DNA of 64,000 nt from Diatrype stigma. Taxonomy: Eukaryota > Ascomycota > Sordariomycetes > Xylariales > Diatrypaceae. Each line of letters starts with the position of its first letter. Positions within the stretch are counted from its first letter, which is position 1. Positions 34,942 to 46,658 of this stretch are shown in pieces. Location of the stretch: assembly GCA_022225965.2 (NCBI GenBank), contig JAKJXP020000025.1:372001-436000 (forward strand), given 5' to 3'. The translations under genes were made by a program, and so were the position numbers. A model generated the notes under the pieces. The model had not been told where the DNA came from. It saw nothing but the letters and a program-made list of their open reading frames with translations, and ran no database searches.

Positions 34942-37344
34942 ATGAAGTTCCGGGATGGAATGTGGATGGTGGCGGAGGGGATGAAGGTTGAGTACGCCGA
35001 GGAGGTCTATACTGTCACCCAGACCGAGAAGGGGCTGAGTCTCTTATGTCCTTCGAAGAAGGTCTTCAGGCGCGGAGATACCCTGAACACCAGCACCTTG
35101 ACCGTTGTAAGCACTTACCAACTCGTTGGGGAAAAAGGGTGCGTGTGCTAGGTTAACCACAGAAACAAGGACATAGAGGCGGCCAGCGACGGGATCATAT
35201 CGGTGGAAACGACACACTGGGCCGGTGCCCTGGACAAAGGCCCCCATTTCGACCTCTACCCACACGGCCGGCCGAGCGTAGAGGCGAAGGTAACAAAGGG
35301 CGACAAGGGCACGACTCTCACCTCGGGGACCCTATCGGCGACCGTCAGCGCCGACGAGCACACCTTCGACGTGCGCTTCCACAGCACCGACGGAAGCCAG
35401 CAGCAGCTGACGGCGCTGCTGGGGCGTAGCGTGGGGCTGGCATACAGCCCGGCGCCGAGCAACCCGCTGCAGACAGGCGACATGCGGGACTTCTCGCACT
35501 ACGTCTTCACGCAGACGCAGCTGGGCGTGGGCGAGACGGTGCACGGGCTGGGGGAGCGGTTCGGGGCCTTCAACAAAGTCGGGCAGTCGGTGGCGCTGTG
35601 GAACGCGGACGGGGGCACGTCGAGCGACCAGGCGTACAAGAACGTGCCGTTCTGGCTCAGCTCGCGGGGCTACGGCGTCTTCGTCGACCACCCGGGCCGC
35701 GTCGAGCTCGAGGTCGGGAGTGAGCGGTGCACGCGCGTTCAGACGAGCGTCGCCGGCCAGCGCCTCAAGTGGTACCTGATCCACGGCCCGGCGCCGCGCG
35801 ACGTGCTGCGGCGGCTCGCGGCGCTGACGGGCCGCCCGCCCGCCGTGCCCCCCTGGAGCTACGGCCTGTGGCTCAGCACCAGCTTCACGACCAGCTACGA
35901 CGACGCCACCGTGGCCTCCTTCCTCGAGGGCATGCGCGCGCGCGACGTCCAGGTCGACGTCTTCCACTACGACTGCTTCTGGATGAAGGCCTTCGCCTGG
36001 ACCGACTTCGTCTTCGACTCGGAGCGCTTCCCCGACCCCAAGGCCCAGATCGCCCGCCTTAAGGCCTCGGGCCTCGTCAAGAAGGTCTGCGTCTGGATCA
36101 ACCCATACATCGCGCAGCACGGGGCGGCCTTCCGCGTCGCCGCCGAGAAGGGCTACCTGCTCAAGCGCAAGAATGGCGACGTGTGGCAGTGGGACCTCTG
36201 GCAGGCCGGCATGGGCCTGGTCGACTTCACGAACCCCGCCGCCGTGGAGTGGTACGTCGGGTGCCTCAACGGCCTGTTCGACCAGGGCGTCGACGCCATC
36301 AAGACGGACTTCGGCGAGCGGATCCCGACGCGCGACGTCGCGTGGCACGACGGCGCCGTCGACCCGCACCGCATGCACAACTACTACGCGTTCCTGTACA
36401 ACCGGGTGGTGTACGAGGCGCTGGAGGCGCGGTACGGCGCCGGCGAGGCGGTGCTGTTCGCGCGGTCGGCGACGGCCGGCACGCAGCGGTTCCCGCTCGT
36501 CTGGGGCGGCGACTGCGAGTCGACGCCCGAGGCGATGGCCGAGTCGGTGCGGGGCGGGCTCGGGCTCGGCCTGTGCGGCCACGCCTTCTGGTCCAACGAC
36601 ATCGGCGGCTTCGAGGGCAGCCCGGCGCCGTGGATCTACAAGCGCTGGGTGGCCTTCGGCCTGCTGTGCTCCCACAGCCGCCTGCACGGCAGCGGGTCGT
36701 ACCGCGTGCCGTGGACCATCGACGGCGACGACCGCTCCGACGAGGGGTGCTCGCGCACGCTGGCGCGCTGGACCGCCCTCAAGACCCGCCTGATGCCGTA
36801 CCTGCTCGCGCAGGCGGAGCGCGCCGTCGAGGGGGGCCTGCCCCTGTCGCTGCGCGCCGTGCTCGTCGAGTTCCCCGGCGACCCGACCGCCTGGTACCTC
36901 GACCGCCAGTTCATGGTGGGCGACCGGCTGCTGGCCGCGCCGGTCTTCGACGAGTCGGGCGAGGTCGAGTTCTACCTGCCGCGGGGCCGGTGGACGTCGT
37001 TCTTCACGGGCGAGGCGCGCGACGGGCCCGGCTGGTTCCGCGAGCGCCACGGCTTCGGCAGCCTGCCCCTCTACGTGCGCGAGAACACCGTGCTCGTGCT
37101 GGGCAAGCCCGGCGTCCGGGGCGTCGTCTACGACTACGCCGAGGATGTCGAGGTCGCCCTGTACGAGGCCAAGGAGGGCGCGAGCGCGGAGCTGGTGGGC
37201 AGCGACGGGAAGATCGTGGGGTCGCTTACGGTGGGTGCCGGGGGCGAGCTGAAGGGCACCGAGCTGCTCAAGGGGTCGTGGACCAAGAGCGAGAACGGCC
37301 GCAAGATAGAAGAGTCGTACTCGAAGACCATTAGTAGTCTGTGA
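34942..37344 (+). CDS. GH31 alpha-xylosidase (YicI/XylS type), intracellular
   Basis: Two exons, 34942-35106 and 35152-37344, give 785 residues. The N-terminus MKFRDGMWMVAEGMKVEYAEEVY is typical of fungal GH31 alpha-xylosidases; there is no signal peptide, so the enzyme is probably cytosolic. The GH31 barrel carries nucleophile Asp441 (AIKTDFGER) and acid/base Asp509 (VWGGDCES), and the family stretches WSYGLWLSTSFTTSYDD, WINPYIAQHG, FWSNDIGGFEG and DRQFMVGDRLLAAPVF. It releases alpha-linked xylose from xyloglucan oligosaccharides. The intron (35107-35151) is only 45 bp; I chose acceptor gctag|GTTAAC because the later ccacag breaks the frame. Exon 2 is strongly GC-rich relative to surrounding DNA. 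Confidence 0.9.
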
Positions 37345-37613
37345 TTTAGTTACCAAGTTACCTGACCTGCCTCAATTATGAAATTTCGGCGATGAACTCC
37401 GCGGCCTACAGCTAGCAACGACACTGGATTATATATATAGGTATATGCAATGCTATGGAATAGGTATCGGAGTAAAGGTACATGTCTCACTGTTGTGGAC
37501 GATCCAGGGTGAAAAGAATGTGTAATTGGACAGCCAGCGCTCTAGAAAGTCTGCGCTGGGAAATGCCAAGGTGTGTCGCTAATGCTATCATGCCAAATGC
37601 TATCTATAAGAAA

Positions 37614-40600
37614 TCAATATCTAAGCTCGCGGCGCGAGAACCTCCTCTTCGTCGTATCCTCTAACCAGTCCCTCGCATGGGCGCGGAAACCCCCTTTCGA
37701 AGCGCTGTGGTCCCTTCTCCACAAGCGTTGAGCATGGAACTCCGAGTCGACCTGGACAATGCTTGCTTCTCTGATCGACTCGCTCGACGCTCGAGATCTC
37801 TGCGGCCTGGTTTCCTCGATAGAAAGCTTGGGCAGTGATGTGGTATCTAAGGCGGTGACGGTCGTAGAAGTTGCGGCCCATAGTCCCTTTGGTGCTTCTG
37901 TTGACAGAGCAGCTGGCCTGGTCCAGAGCGAAGTGTCCGTGTCAGCTTTTTGGGCGGTTCTACTCGGGGGATATGAGGCAGCGATGGCCGTAGTCAGAGC
38001 AGCGGACCATTCCTGGGGTGACGCCGTGATGCGGGTTAGTTGACGTTGGACGCGGCTAGCTTGGATGGCCTGGTACAGTTGGGCATCCCACTCGGCCGGA
38101 GGCACTCTCGGGATACTCCGCTTTTGCGGAGGAGTCCGCTTCACTGGGTAACTGGCCGCAACGGCTTCGCGAAGAGCAGCGTCCCAATCGGCCGGGTAGA
38201 CGGTATCAGGGTGGTACAGCTTCCGCAATGGAACACGTGCTGGCTTTTCAGGAGTGACATGGTCCAGCTCCTTGATCACAAGCCCCTCGGGGAATTCAGG
38301 GACTTCAGGAACAGCTGATACCCGCTTCTCTTTCTTGTTCTTGCCGAACCAACCACTACGCAGTCCTTTATTCTCCTTCTTAGTCGACTCCGCCACAGAA
38401 GAAGCTTTCGTAGCATTCGTCTTGACCGAGAATACGTCGCTTACAGGAGATGAAGCCGTCGAATCAGTAGACACGGACGCGATAGAGGGACTGCGAGGGC
38501 GTGTGGAAGAAATAGTCAGCCAATCCAGTTCGATGGAGCCTTGGCTGCTACCCCAGAGGCTACTGGATTCAAGTTCCTGCAGAGGACCTTGCGCTATCCG
38601 TGGTTTTCTGTCCATCCGAAGCGCGGCTGGCTCAGCCGTAGTGGTCCGATACACTTTCCGTTCGGGGTCAATCTTGAATAAGCCCGGCGTTACTGGTGCC
38701 GTAGTGACAGGCTTGATCCATAATGAAGGCTTGCCAGACGTAGGAGTCGGCTTGGGAATTGCTCGTGTGTTCCACAACTCTCTAGATACCAATGCCGCTA
38801 TCGGTTCCCTTCTGATGCTAGGCTTCCTGGTCATAGAAAGAGCAGCCGGGAGCTGAGATGTTCTGCGATAGTCAGCCCTCTTGGATCTAACGTCGAAGAG
38901 GCCTTCAGATATATCCATAGGGACAGCCATAGGCTTCGCCCATAGCAGCTCCGATGTGACGCTTCTGGGTTTGGGTGCTTGCTCCACGGGCGAACCAGCT
39001 CGAGATGGCTGTTGTAGAGGCAGATGAGATACCGCGGTACCGCTCTTTGACATGAACCAGAGGCTTGTCGAGGTTAATTGCGGAAGAGGCTCTTGAGTGA
39101 CCCGAGGTGCCCTTGACATATGTAATGCGGCAGGCTCTGCAGAGGTTGTCCGGTAATCAGATCTTCTGGAAGTGGTACTGAAAAGCCCATCTAATGGTGA
39201 CTTGGGAGCCATAGAGGGCTTGCTCCAGAGCGGTGAGACCTTATCTGACACCCGTGCAGGGGCCTTCGTGTCAACACGAGTCCTGATGGATAGTTTAGCC
39301 CAGAGTCCAGTCGAATATTCTACCATGCTCTCCTTAGCGGGCACTACCCATAGGCTTGTGCTATAGATGGGCAGGCTGGGCAGGATTTCGTTGGTATGAG
39401 ATCGCGAGCGACTCTCCTCCCCAGTCTCCGTGATATAAGCATTCCAGACCTGTGTATCAGGTTGTGACAGGCCCAAGAGATAAGTGTTCTTGGAGTAGGT
39501 CTCGTGAGTCCACAGAAGGGGTCGCACAGGGGTGTACTCGGAAGCTATTTCGAAATCCACTATGCTTGCCTCGTCGGATTCTTCATCGGATTGGCCATCG
39601 TAGACAGGTGCCTCCAGCACAGAACTATCAACCCTCTCCGAAGGGCTGAAAGCTGCAGCCAGCAAACTATCCCTCGAGGGTCCATCCTCTGACTTAAGCA
39701 GGTCGGCAATCTCCCAAAGTGTTGTCTCATCGAAGTCATCCCCAGCATCTTCAGAGTCCGAGCAGTCGTCGAAATTGTCGCCAGACTCATCTTCAAACTC
39801 GTCAAAATCGTCCAAGTAGGAGGTAGCCTCCTCAGCTTCGAGTTGCTGGGCTCTAGCCTGTAGGATAGCATGGAAAATAGGGACGCCAGTAGTCATCGTC
39901 CCGGGCATGGGCATGGGCATGAATGGTTGACTCGGGCGGTATTGAACAGTGGCATTTTCGCTCTTTTCACCGGTTGGGAACCGGAAGATGCCCAGGGTTC
40001 CCCGTCTATCTAATGGCTCGGGGCTTTCTAGGATGTCAGGGAGCTGTGTGAGACGCCTGTTCCTCCTCGGTGGGCGCATTGTCCGGGGACGTTCCGCAAC
40101 CTTTTTCGGTTGCTGTCGTTGGACCGGGATGCGCTTCTGCCATAGACCACTAGTTTCGTTCAGTTCGCTGGTCCACATCTCCCTCTGCCACATTCGTGAG
40201 CTCTCGGTAGTCAATGGCTCGAGGTTCTTTCGGATTTTAGGCCGTAGGTTTAATCCTGGGAGCTCGGAACCTTCGTCGACGCCTCGTAGCCCCGTTGACC
40301 CCTTCCAGAGCCCGAAGCTGTTAGGAGCTGTGACGACAGACTTTCGTTGCCACAAACGTGGAGAAGTCATACTAGATGTACCAACATTCCAGTCCTCAGA
40401 GGTTTGTTCGTTCTCAACCTCGGCATAAGACTCGTCGGTTTCCGATGAGCTTGGACTACCCGGGGAGGGTCGCGGTATTAGCAGAACTTCTGAGTTGTTG
40501 TCCTCCATTATCAACTCTAGCACGTCGTCTCTTGAGCGTGTCCTGCTACCACTCAGCCTACTTGATTTTCGAGAAGATGCGCCTTCAGGAGAGATGAACC

Positions 40601-43600
40601 GCTGTGAAGATTGTTCCTGGGATAGAGCAGCGACCATAGAAGGGGGGCGGGAACCTTTCGATGGCGATGATGTCTGGACAGTCGAAATGGAGTCGCGGTG
40701 TATGGTCATATGCAGAGACTGCCATTTGTTTCGTTGGCCTGCCATCTCACGCTCCAAGTCTTCCAAGAGCTCCATTCGATCCCCCTCGTTCTCAAACTCT
40801 CCTTCGTTCAACTCTTCGAGCTTCCGGAGTTGGTCTTGTATCAATTGGTAGACAGCCTCGGGTGATTCTAACGGAGACGGCTTCTTGGGTTGAGCGGGAA
40901 CCGCCTTCTTCCCGCCGAGAAGGAGTGGGGCTGGAGGAGGCATTTTTCGTGAGTGAGCTTTTTCCCTTCCAGAGAATGTGAGACATTCATCACCAACACG
41001 GCGGTAGAATTGGCGTGGAGAACTATGCCGCTTCGACGCCAGCGTTTTTGCAACGCTATCTCTTCGCTCTAGGCCGGGTAGCTGTCGGTTTTCCGTAGTG
41101 GAAGAAGTATCTAACATCACTGTCACAACTTCTCCAGGTTGAGATTTGTCATTGAACGAGGGAACATTCCGGCTACGCTCCTCGGCCTCGCGCAGATCCT
41201 TCTGGATGTAAGTCGAGCGAGCGTTCAGTCTTGCTTGCCGGACGTGAACTGCAGCAACTGGAGAGTGAACCGAGCCCCAATTAGTCATCGCGTCATCGTC
41301 CCGAACAGTTGACATGTTCGATTGTCTATAGGGAACAACCGGCGAGTCTCTACCATGTGCGTCGACTTGCGTAAGGTCGTCTGACCATCTACTCTTGGTC
41401 GGCACCGAGGGTTGCAAGGGCGCTACTGAGTCATTTTTAGGGGCTGGTTTTCGTGTCTCCCCAGAAACCTCGAGTACGTCGGCCGTTCGTATGCTACTGC
41501 GGCTTGTGGCAATAGACTGGCGCGGGGTGGTATAAACGCTTGGGCTAGGCTTGTCTTCAGGTGCGCCAGCAATGGCACTCAAGGGCGGTGCATAAAAGCG
41601 TTCCATTTTCTCGTCAAATGTCATGCTTCTAGTGTTATTTGGGAGTGGCCTTGATGTGGCTCCAGCACTCTTCGGTGGCGGTGGCAAAGGTGGCAGCTCA
41701 GTTGGGCTTCCCGGTCTTGATTTGAGGATAGACCTCTTGCTGCGAAGTGAACCACTTGACTTTGTTCGTCGATGCGGGTGAGGGGGTGAAATCTCAGCTG
41801 GGAATACCTGACGATCTTCCTTGTCACTCTTTCTAGGGATAGGGCGGGGTCGGTTCACAACACTTTTCAGGTCGAGAGGCAGGGTATTGGCTCTGTTCAG
41901 AGCACCGATTGCTGCGCCAGGGTCATTATATGCGATGTCGTTCATTAACATAACAGTTTGCTCCGTCTTGCTTCGGGCATGGTTAGCCACGTCCCTCATT
42001 GCTGGAGCTCGAGGATTGGGGGGAAGTCCGTTAGTTGGGCGTCGTTTCAATGGCGTTTTGACTGTCTCTTGGGATTGCTCGGACAGCCCAGAGGACGAAT
42101 AGGAGGCTGTCTTAGGCGGCTGGGGAATGGGTATGCGAATCGGTTCACCTGGTCGGACTGCCTCAAAGGTCTTTGTCATCGAGCTTGGCTGCGTTTGTCT
42201 CGGAGATCTCCTCCTAAGTGCGTCTGCCCCTGGAGAGAGCTGAGCAGAACTTGACAAGGCATTACCCTGTACGGATAGCATTTCGCTGATATGTGCGGAC
42301 TTTCCTGAGCCAGTCCTTGACAAGTCAACTGGAGCAACATCTAGTTCTGCAGCCGGAAAGCTTGGCGGCAGGGGAGCTGCCGAATTTGTTACGAACTGCG
42401 ATGCACTCTGAAGTTCGGCAGCACGTCGTCTCCTATCAGTTTCAACGGCGGTAGCCAGATCAACAGTCGGTATCCGACTGAAAGGACTCTCAACCTGATT
42501 GGTGTCCGTAATAATTGGATAGGAAATTGCGAGTTTGCCGGCAGCTCCAGATCCGCCCTTCGTCGGCCTAGGGATACCTCGACGACTGTTATCAGCACTG
42601 CGGGTTCCTTCAGAGAGAACGGGCTCGTTGAATTTCACGTCTTCGTAACTAGTTGGGGGGTAATAATAAGTGTCCGGCGAAGATATGTCTCGAGTGCCGT
42701 TTGATCCTCCCACATTCGGTAGTCCGTGAGCCGGGGAAAGAGACAAGGTCAAGGACCCTGAAAGGAGGGTGGTAATAACTGTCCATTGTAAGTGTGGGAC
42801 TTTCTATGTGAGGACATTGTACGAACCTATCAGTATTAGGAGACCAATAGCAGGCATCGCCGTTCGGAAGAACAGGTCGATTGTGCTCAAGCCTAGCAAT
42901 AAAGTGACACTGGTCTAGCGAGATGTTAGCGACCTTACAACGCGCCGAGTCTTGAGGAGTCTTACTCCCGTCCAGATAGCCACACCAGCAATCAGCCCGA
43001 CGAAGCCCTTGACCCTTTCGGCCCTGCCGCCGTCTTCTTGTGCGCTCTTTCCTTGTCTTCCTGAAAGGAACTGGACGGCCAGCAGTACGAGGATGGTGGC
43101 ATCCATCGCTGTGACAGTGATCGCAACGGGAACTTGGCTTGACGTAGGCACACAGTTCGGCTGGAACTCGGATCTCGTCAAGGCGACGAATACTATGCCG
43201 ACAACGAAACGTGCGAGCACCATTAGCTGCGGCAAAAACCGGAGGGGTTTTGTCTCCTCCTGTTGCGCCATGAAAACCATGTACTGCTCGATAGCTACCC
43301 GAGCGACCTGGTCGAAGATGGTGGAGAACGTGGCCGTGACTTGACATGCTGACGGTGCCGTCGTATCTATCGCTGTCGAGATGAAGGCGATTTGCGCCCA
43401 GAGGGCTGATGAGGCGAGAAATATTACGAGGGCCAGCCTCAGGCCGTTCCGGAAGACCGCCGACCCATAGCCCTTGGTGAAAAGGACAATTGCGGCCGAT
43501 GCCGCATTGACCAAGATACCACTGTCGGCGCGGTCAGAATTACCCCAAATCTCATCAGCATATGACCTCAAGAGCGAAACTTACAAGGTAAAGGCCGCGA

Positions 43601-43631
43601 TTAAGGCCTGGATACTACCGGAAACCGCCAT
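37614..43631 (-). CDS. 1944-residue protein: about 7 membrane helices plus very long repeat-bearing tail
   Basis: Four exons (minus): 43631-43585, 43521-42966, 42914-42827 and 42757-37614. The first about 240 residues hold some seven hydrophobic segments (SIQALIAAFTF...; LALVIFLASSALWAQIAFI; LPQLMVLARFVVGIVFVAL; VAITVTAMDATILVLLAVQF; VGLIAGVAIWTGTSVTLLLGL; AMPAIGLLILIG), a GPCR-like count without a family signature I recognise. The other about 1700 residues are Ser/Pro/Arg-rich and disordered, with more than a dozen SxLW-type motifs, an acidic patch (DDFDEFEDESGDNFDD), three about 70-residue repeats (DNA 38540-39240) and three WDAAL-type repeats (DNA 37950-38215). The tail ends KRRFSRRELRY. 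Homologues exist in ascomycetes by my recollection, but the function is unknown. Confidence 0.8.
37950..38215 (-). repeat. three WDAAL...AIxAS repeats in the 1944-residue protein
   Basis: Translated copies: WDAALREAVAASYP, WDAQLYQAIQASRV and WSAALTTAIAASYP, spaced by about 30-40 residues. Each contains hydrophobic-x-x-A-hydrophobic-x-x-S, the core of ubiquitin-interacting motifs, but lacks the usual acidic lead. Confidence 0.7.
38540..39240 (-). repeat. three about 70-residue protein repeats
   Basis: Each copy follows GLF, about 6 residues, R-x-x-Y-R-x-T-x-x-x-PAAL-x-M-x-R-x-P, then a P-(L/I)-x-x-L/V stretch and SxxLW. The copies are DYRTTSAEPAALHMSRAP, DYRRTSQLPAALSMTRKP and VYRTTTAEPAALRMDRKP. 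Confidence 0.8.
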
Positions 43632-46600
43632 GGTGTATTATAGTAATAGCGAGTGGATGGGGTGACCAGCAGCCAAAAACAAAAACAATTCCCAGTCAAT
43701 GGGATATATACAGATTATGAGCAAAGGAACGAATAGGTCATGGCGTATTAATCAAACGGGTCGTGATGCCATCGTCGTCAGCGTCGCCGTGAGAGTCTAC
43801 TACACGACTCTGTGTTGGGAGAAGAAGAGGGCGAGGTTTCACAGGGTCAGCACGAGCGAGACCGTTTGGCGTTCACCCCGTTCTCTGGTCTGCCCGTGCC
43901 GTTCGTTCTAAGAATCTAAGGTGGTGGATTGAAACAGCCACGGTTGTGGAGAGGATCTAGCTGGCATCCCAGACATCTCAAACGGAGTCCTTGCAAGGTG
44001 GGCGCAAGATTGTGTTCGAGACATGGCGCCGACTAACTCGAGGATCGTTGATTGGTCAGACTGCCATAGTATCATAGCGAAATGCTTGGCGGCTCCGGAA
44101 CCCCTTGTCAAGTCGCTGTCACTTGAAACTGAACTTGTTCCACCCCATCAGGCAAGACTCAAGAGTGGAGATGGCTTCCAGTTGACAGTTGACAGCTGTG
44201 GGCTTCCAAGTTCTGAGCTTCTGGGCTTCTTTAATAAAACAGCCGCCATTCAGCCAGTCCGCCCTCAACCTTGGAATACTTATTGTTAGCATGTCCTCTT
44301 CATGAGTAGATCAAGCTTGCTTTCTCGAGTCTTCACACAGTGATGATAAACAGGCTGCTTTGGCTAATCAGGCGCCGAGGTAATTTCAATTACGGGACAC
44401 AGCGGCAACTATGACCTAGCGATTGTTCTATAGCCAAGGAAGGAAGCGAGAATGGCTGCGTATCGGATTCCCGAAATACAGCCTAATGCTCCGTGCTAAC
44501 CAGATTACCAACTGCCAGCACTGAAAGCATCGTTCTGGCCATCGTTCGCTTTAAAAGCACCCTGTTCTTGGGCGAAGAAGGCGTGCACTGCTGTGTGTAA
44601 AAGAAAGACAACCAGCCTCGAAATACTTGAACATTTGGATCGAGTCTTTAGTTGGAAGAGGGAAAATGACAGCCAAGGGTCCCCGCTCGTTCCAAAGAGA
44701 CGCGCTTCTTGCCGGTAATGCGGTATCAGAGCGTTCCTGACTAGCCTAGTTAGGCTGGTTAGGTATGCATACTCAATCAAGCAAGGGGCCTCCCGCTGTG
44801 AGGTCGAGCGCTGTGCGGCTGTAGGGCGCTTGGCGATCCAGTTTTTCATTCCGGATCTAGGCATAACCCGAACTACATTTTTAATATGTATCTATAGCAC
44901 CTCACCAGGGCTGCTAGGTACATACATATGTGGTAATCTTCGAGTTAATTCCACTACCAGATGTACCTAGCATGCCATCAGCTTTGCATTATGATGCACA
45001 TATGATTGATATGTTTGACCGGCAGGTGGTAAATGCTTCTGATAGCTTGCATAGACCTTGAAACCGTGGCTGAACTAGGTAGAACATCCCACAGTTACAC
45101 TGCAACTTGCAAGGTACCGTATGCCAGCTATCGAGGTTACGACACTGTATACCTAAGCTTTAGGAACCTCGACTTCTTGCGATTCTACTACAACAATGCC
45201 TACATACCTAGAACAGGGCATGACCATCCAAACTTTTACTTAAGTAAAGCATACGATATACCAGGCAGGTCAGTTAAAGTAGACACGAAACTCGCACGCC
45301 CAATGGCCAACCAGATGAACACCATTCAGCGCAACCCTCGGGCATATGCTTCGCCAACCTTGAGACTCCCAGTTGCCAAACCCAAATTTCTTAGTAGGGC
45401 AAACGTGAATACTGGCAACTCCTATACGACGAAGCATTGGGCTTTATAGGTGTTAGATACTAGTTCATGTACAAGTAGTGACCATTATGATCAGGAGCAC
45501 GAAAGATCCCCAAGAACTGTTCGTGCTAAGAGAGTCGAGAGTTTAGTATAGCCTTAGCGTATCCTTCGAAGGTTTACCTTTTAACTATATGTAATACTAG
45601 TCACTAGAGTTATAGCCCATAGAACTATCAAGATATCTCCCACACCTACCTGCGAACTAGACAGTTGCTGATATGAAGTATACACGTTGGCACTTGAGCA
45701 AACATCAGTTATACAAAATTTGTCTAGATCAAGTCAAACGGAAGGGTTTCTGGAATTTGGAATTTGTGTCAACTTTGACTAGTATTCGTTAACATCTGAG
45801 AATGGCACGCCATACATAGTTACAGGTTATATGAACCATGCCGGTAGAGAATAGCGTAGTCACAGTATACTCCAATGATATCTTATGGTTTGCGATGTGC
45901 TGATGATGGCAGTGTTGTCAGCTGAAGACAGAATGCAGGAAAGTATAAGGGACGAAGAAACATAGGTAGTAACCGGGACTGCATACTGATATCACCATCA
46001 TGAAGTTGCGCATCATGTGGCCAATATAAGTGAATAATAATACCTCCAAGAGATGCTTGCCTATTTCGAAAGGGGAATTTTACACATCCTTCCATTGCAT
46101 GTCACTATTTGTAGTACCTCGACGTCGTTGCCTTTTGGAACACCGGTAACCGCTGGTAACAAATAGGGTAATTACATTTGTTGTCATGGTTACTTGAGTA
46201 ATGAGTTAATACCTACCTACCTACCTACCTCCTACATAACTGTGTGCCTAGGTACTATGTATTACTACTACCTGCGCGTACATTAGGCAACAGCAGATAG
46301 CCACCCGTGGCATACATACCTAACTATTCAACATCGGGTACCTACATCAACTACAAGTCTTTTGCAACAATTTCTTCTGCCCCTCCACCTCCTACACTTC
46401 TGCCCACCCATGTACCTCTGAGTAGGTAACCTGCAACGACTTCCCCACGAGGCATTCCACGCCTTCAAAGAACTCAACTCGTTCCATCGACGTGGACATC
46501 TTTGTTATCAGAATAGCCTCGCAAGACATGCGCTAGGGTTATCGTTGCACAAGCCCTCTTGAACATACAACTTCCAAGTCACTACCTACATCTAGATACA

Positions 46601-46658
46601 ACCGACGAGCAAAACCAGTATCAGCAAAGTACAAGTCGAACCTAGAAGCCGGTACACC
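43632..46658. other. 3-kb divergent gene-free region
   Basis: Between divergent genes. The frames at 44505-44864 (minus) and 45033-45449 (plus) are the longest but unconvincing. It holds ACCT x5 at 46211-46230 and several ACCTA/TAGGT motifs. Promoters of both flanking genes must lie here. Confidence 0.45.
46211..46230. repeat. ACCT x5 tandem repeat
   Basis: Five exact copies of ACCT about 430 bp upstream of the F-box/ankyrin gene. Confidence 0.85.

Noticed and set aside
26639..37344. Secondary-metabolite gene cluster
   Set aside because: The block has hydrolases only; no polyketide synthase, NRPS, terpene synthase, tailoring oxidase or cluster regulator is present.
35332..37356. 674-residue minus-strand frame opposite the alpha-xylosidase
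   Set aside because: It is antisense to a complete GH31 gene with catalytic motifs; composition is typical of a GC-rich shadow frame.
45033..45449. 138-residue frame (plus) in the 43.6-46.7 kb gap
   Set aside because: It starts with ATG but has no recognisable domain, no splice context and a composition like the surrounding non-coding DNA.
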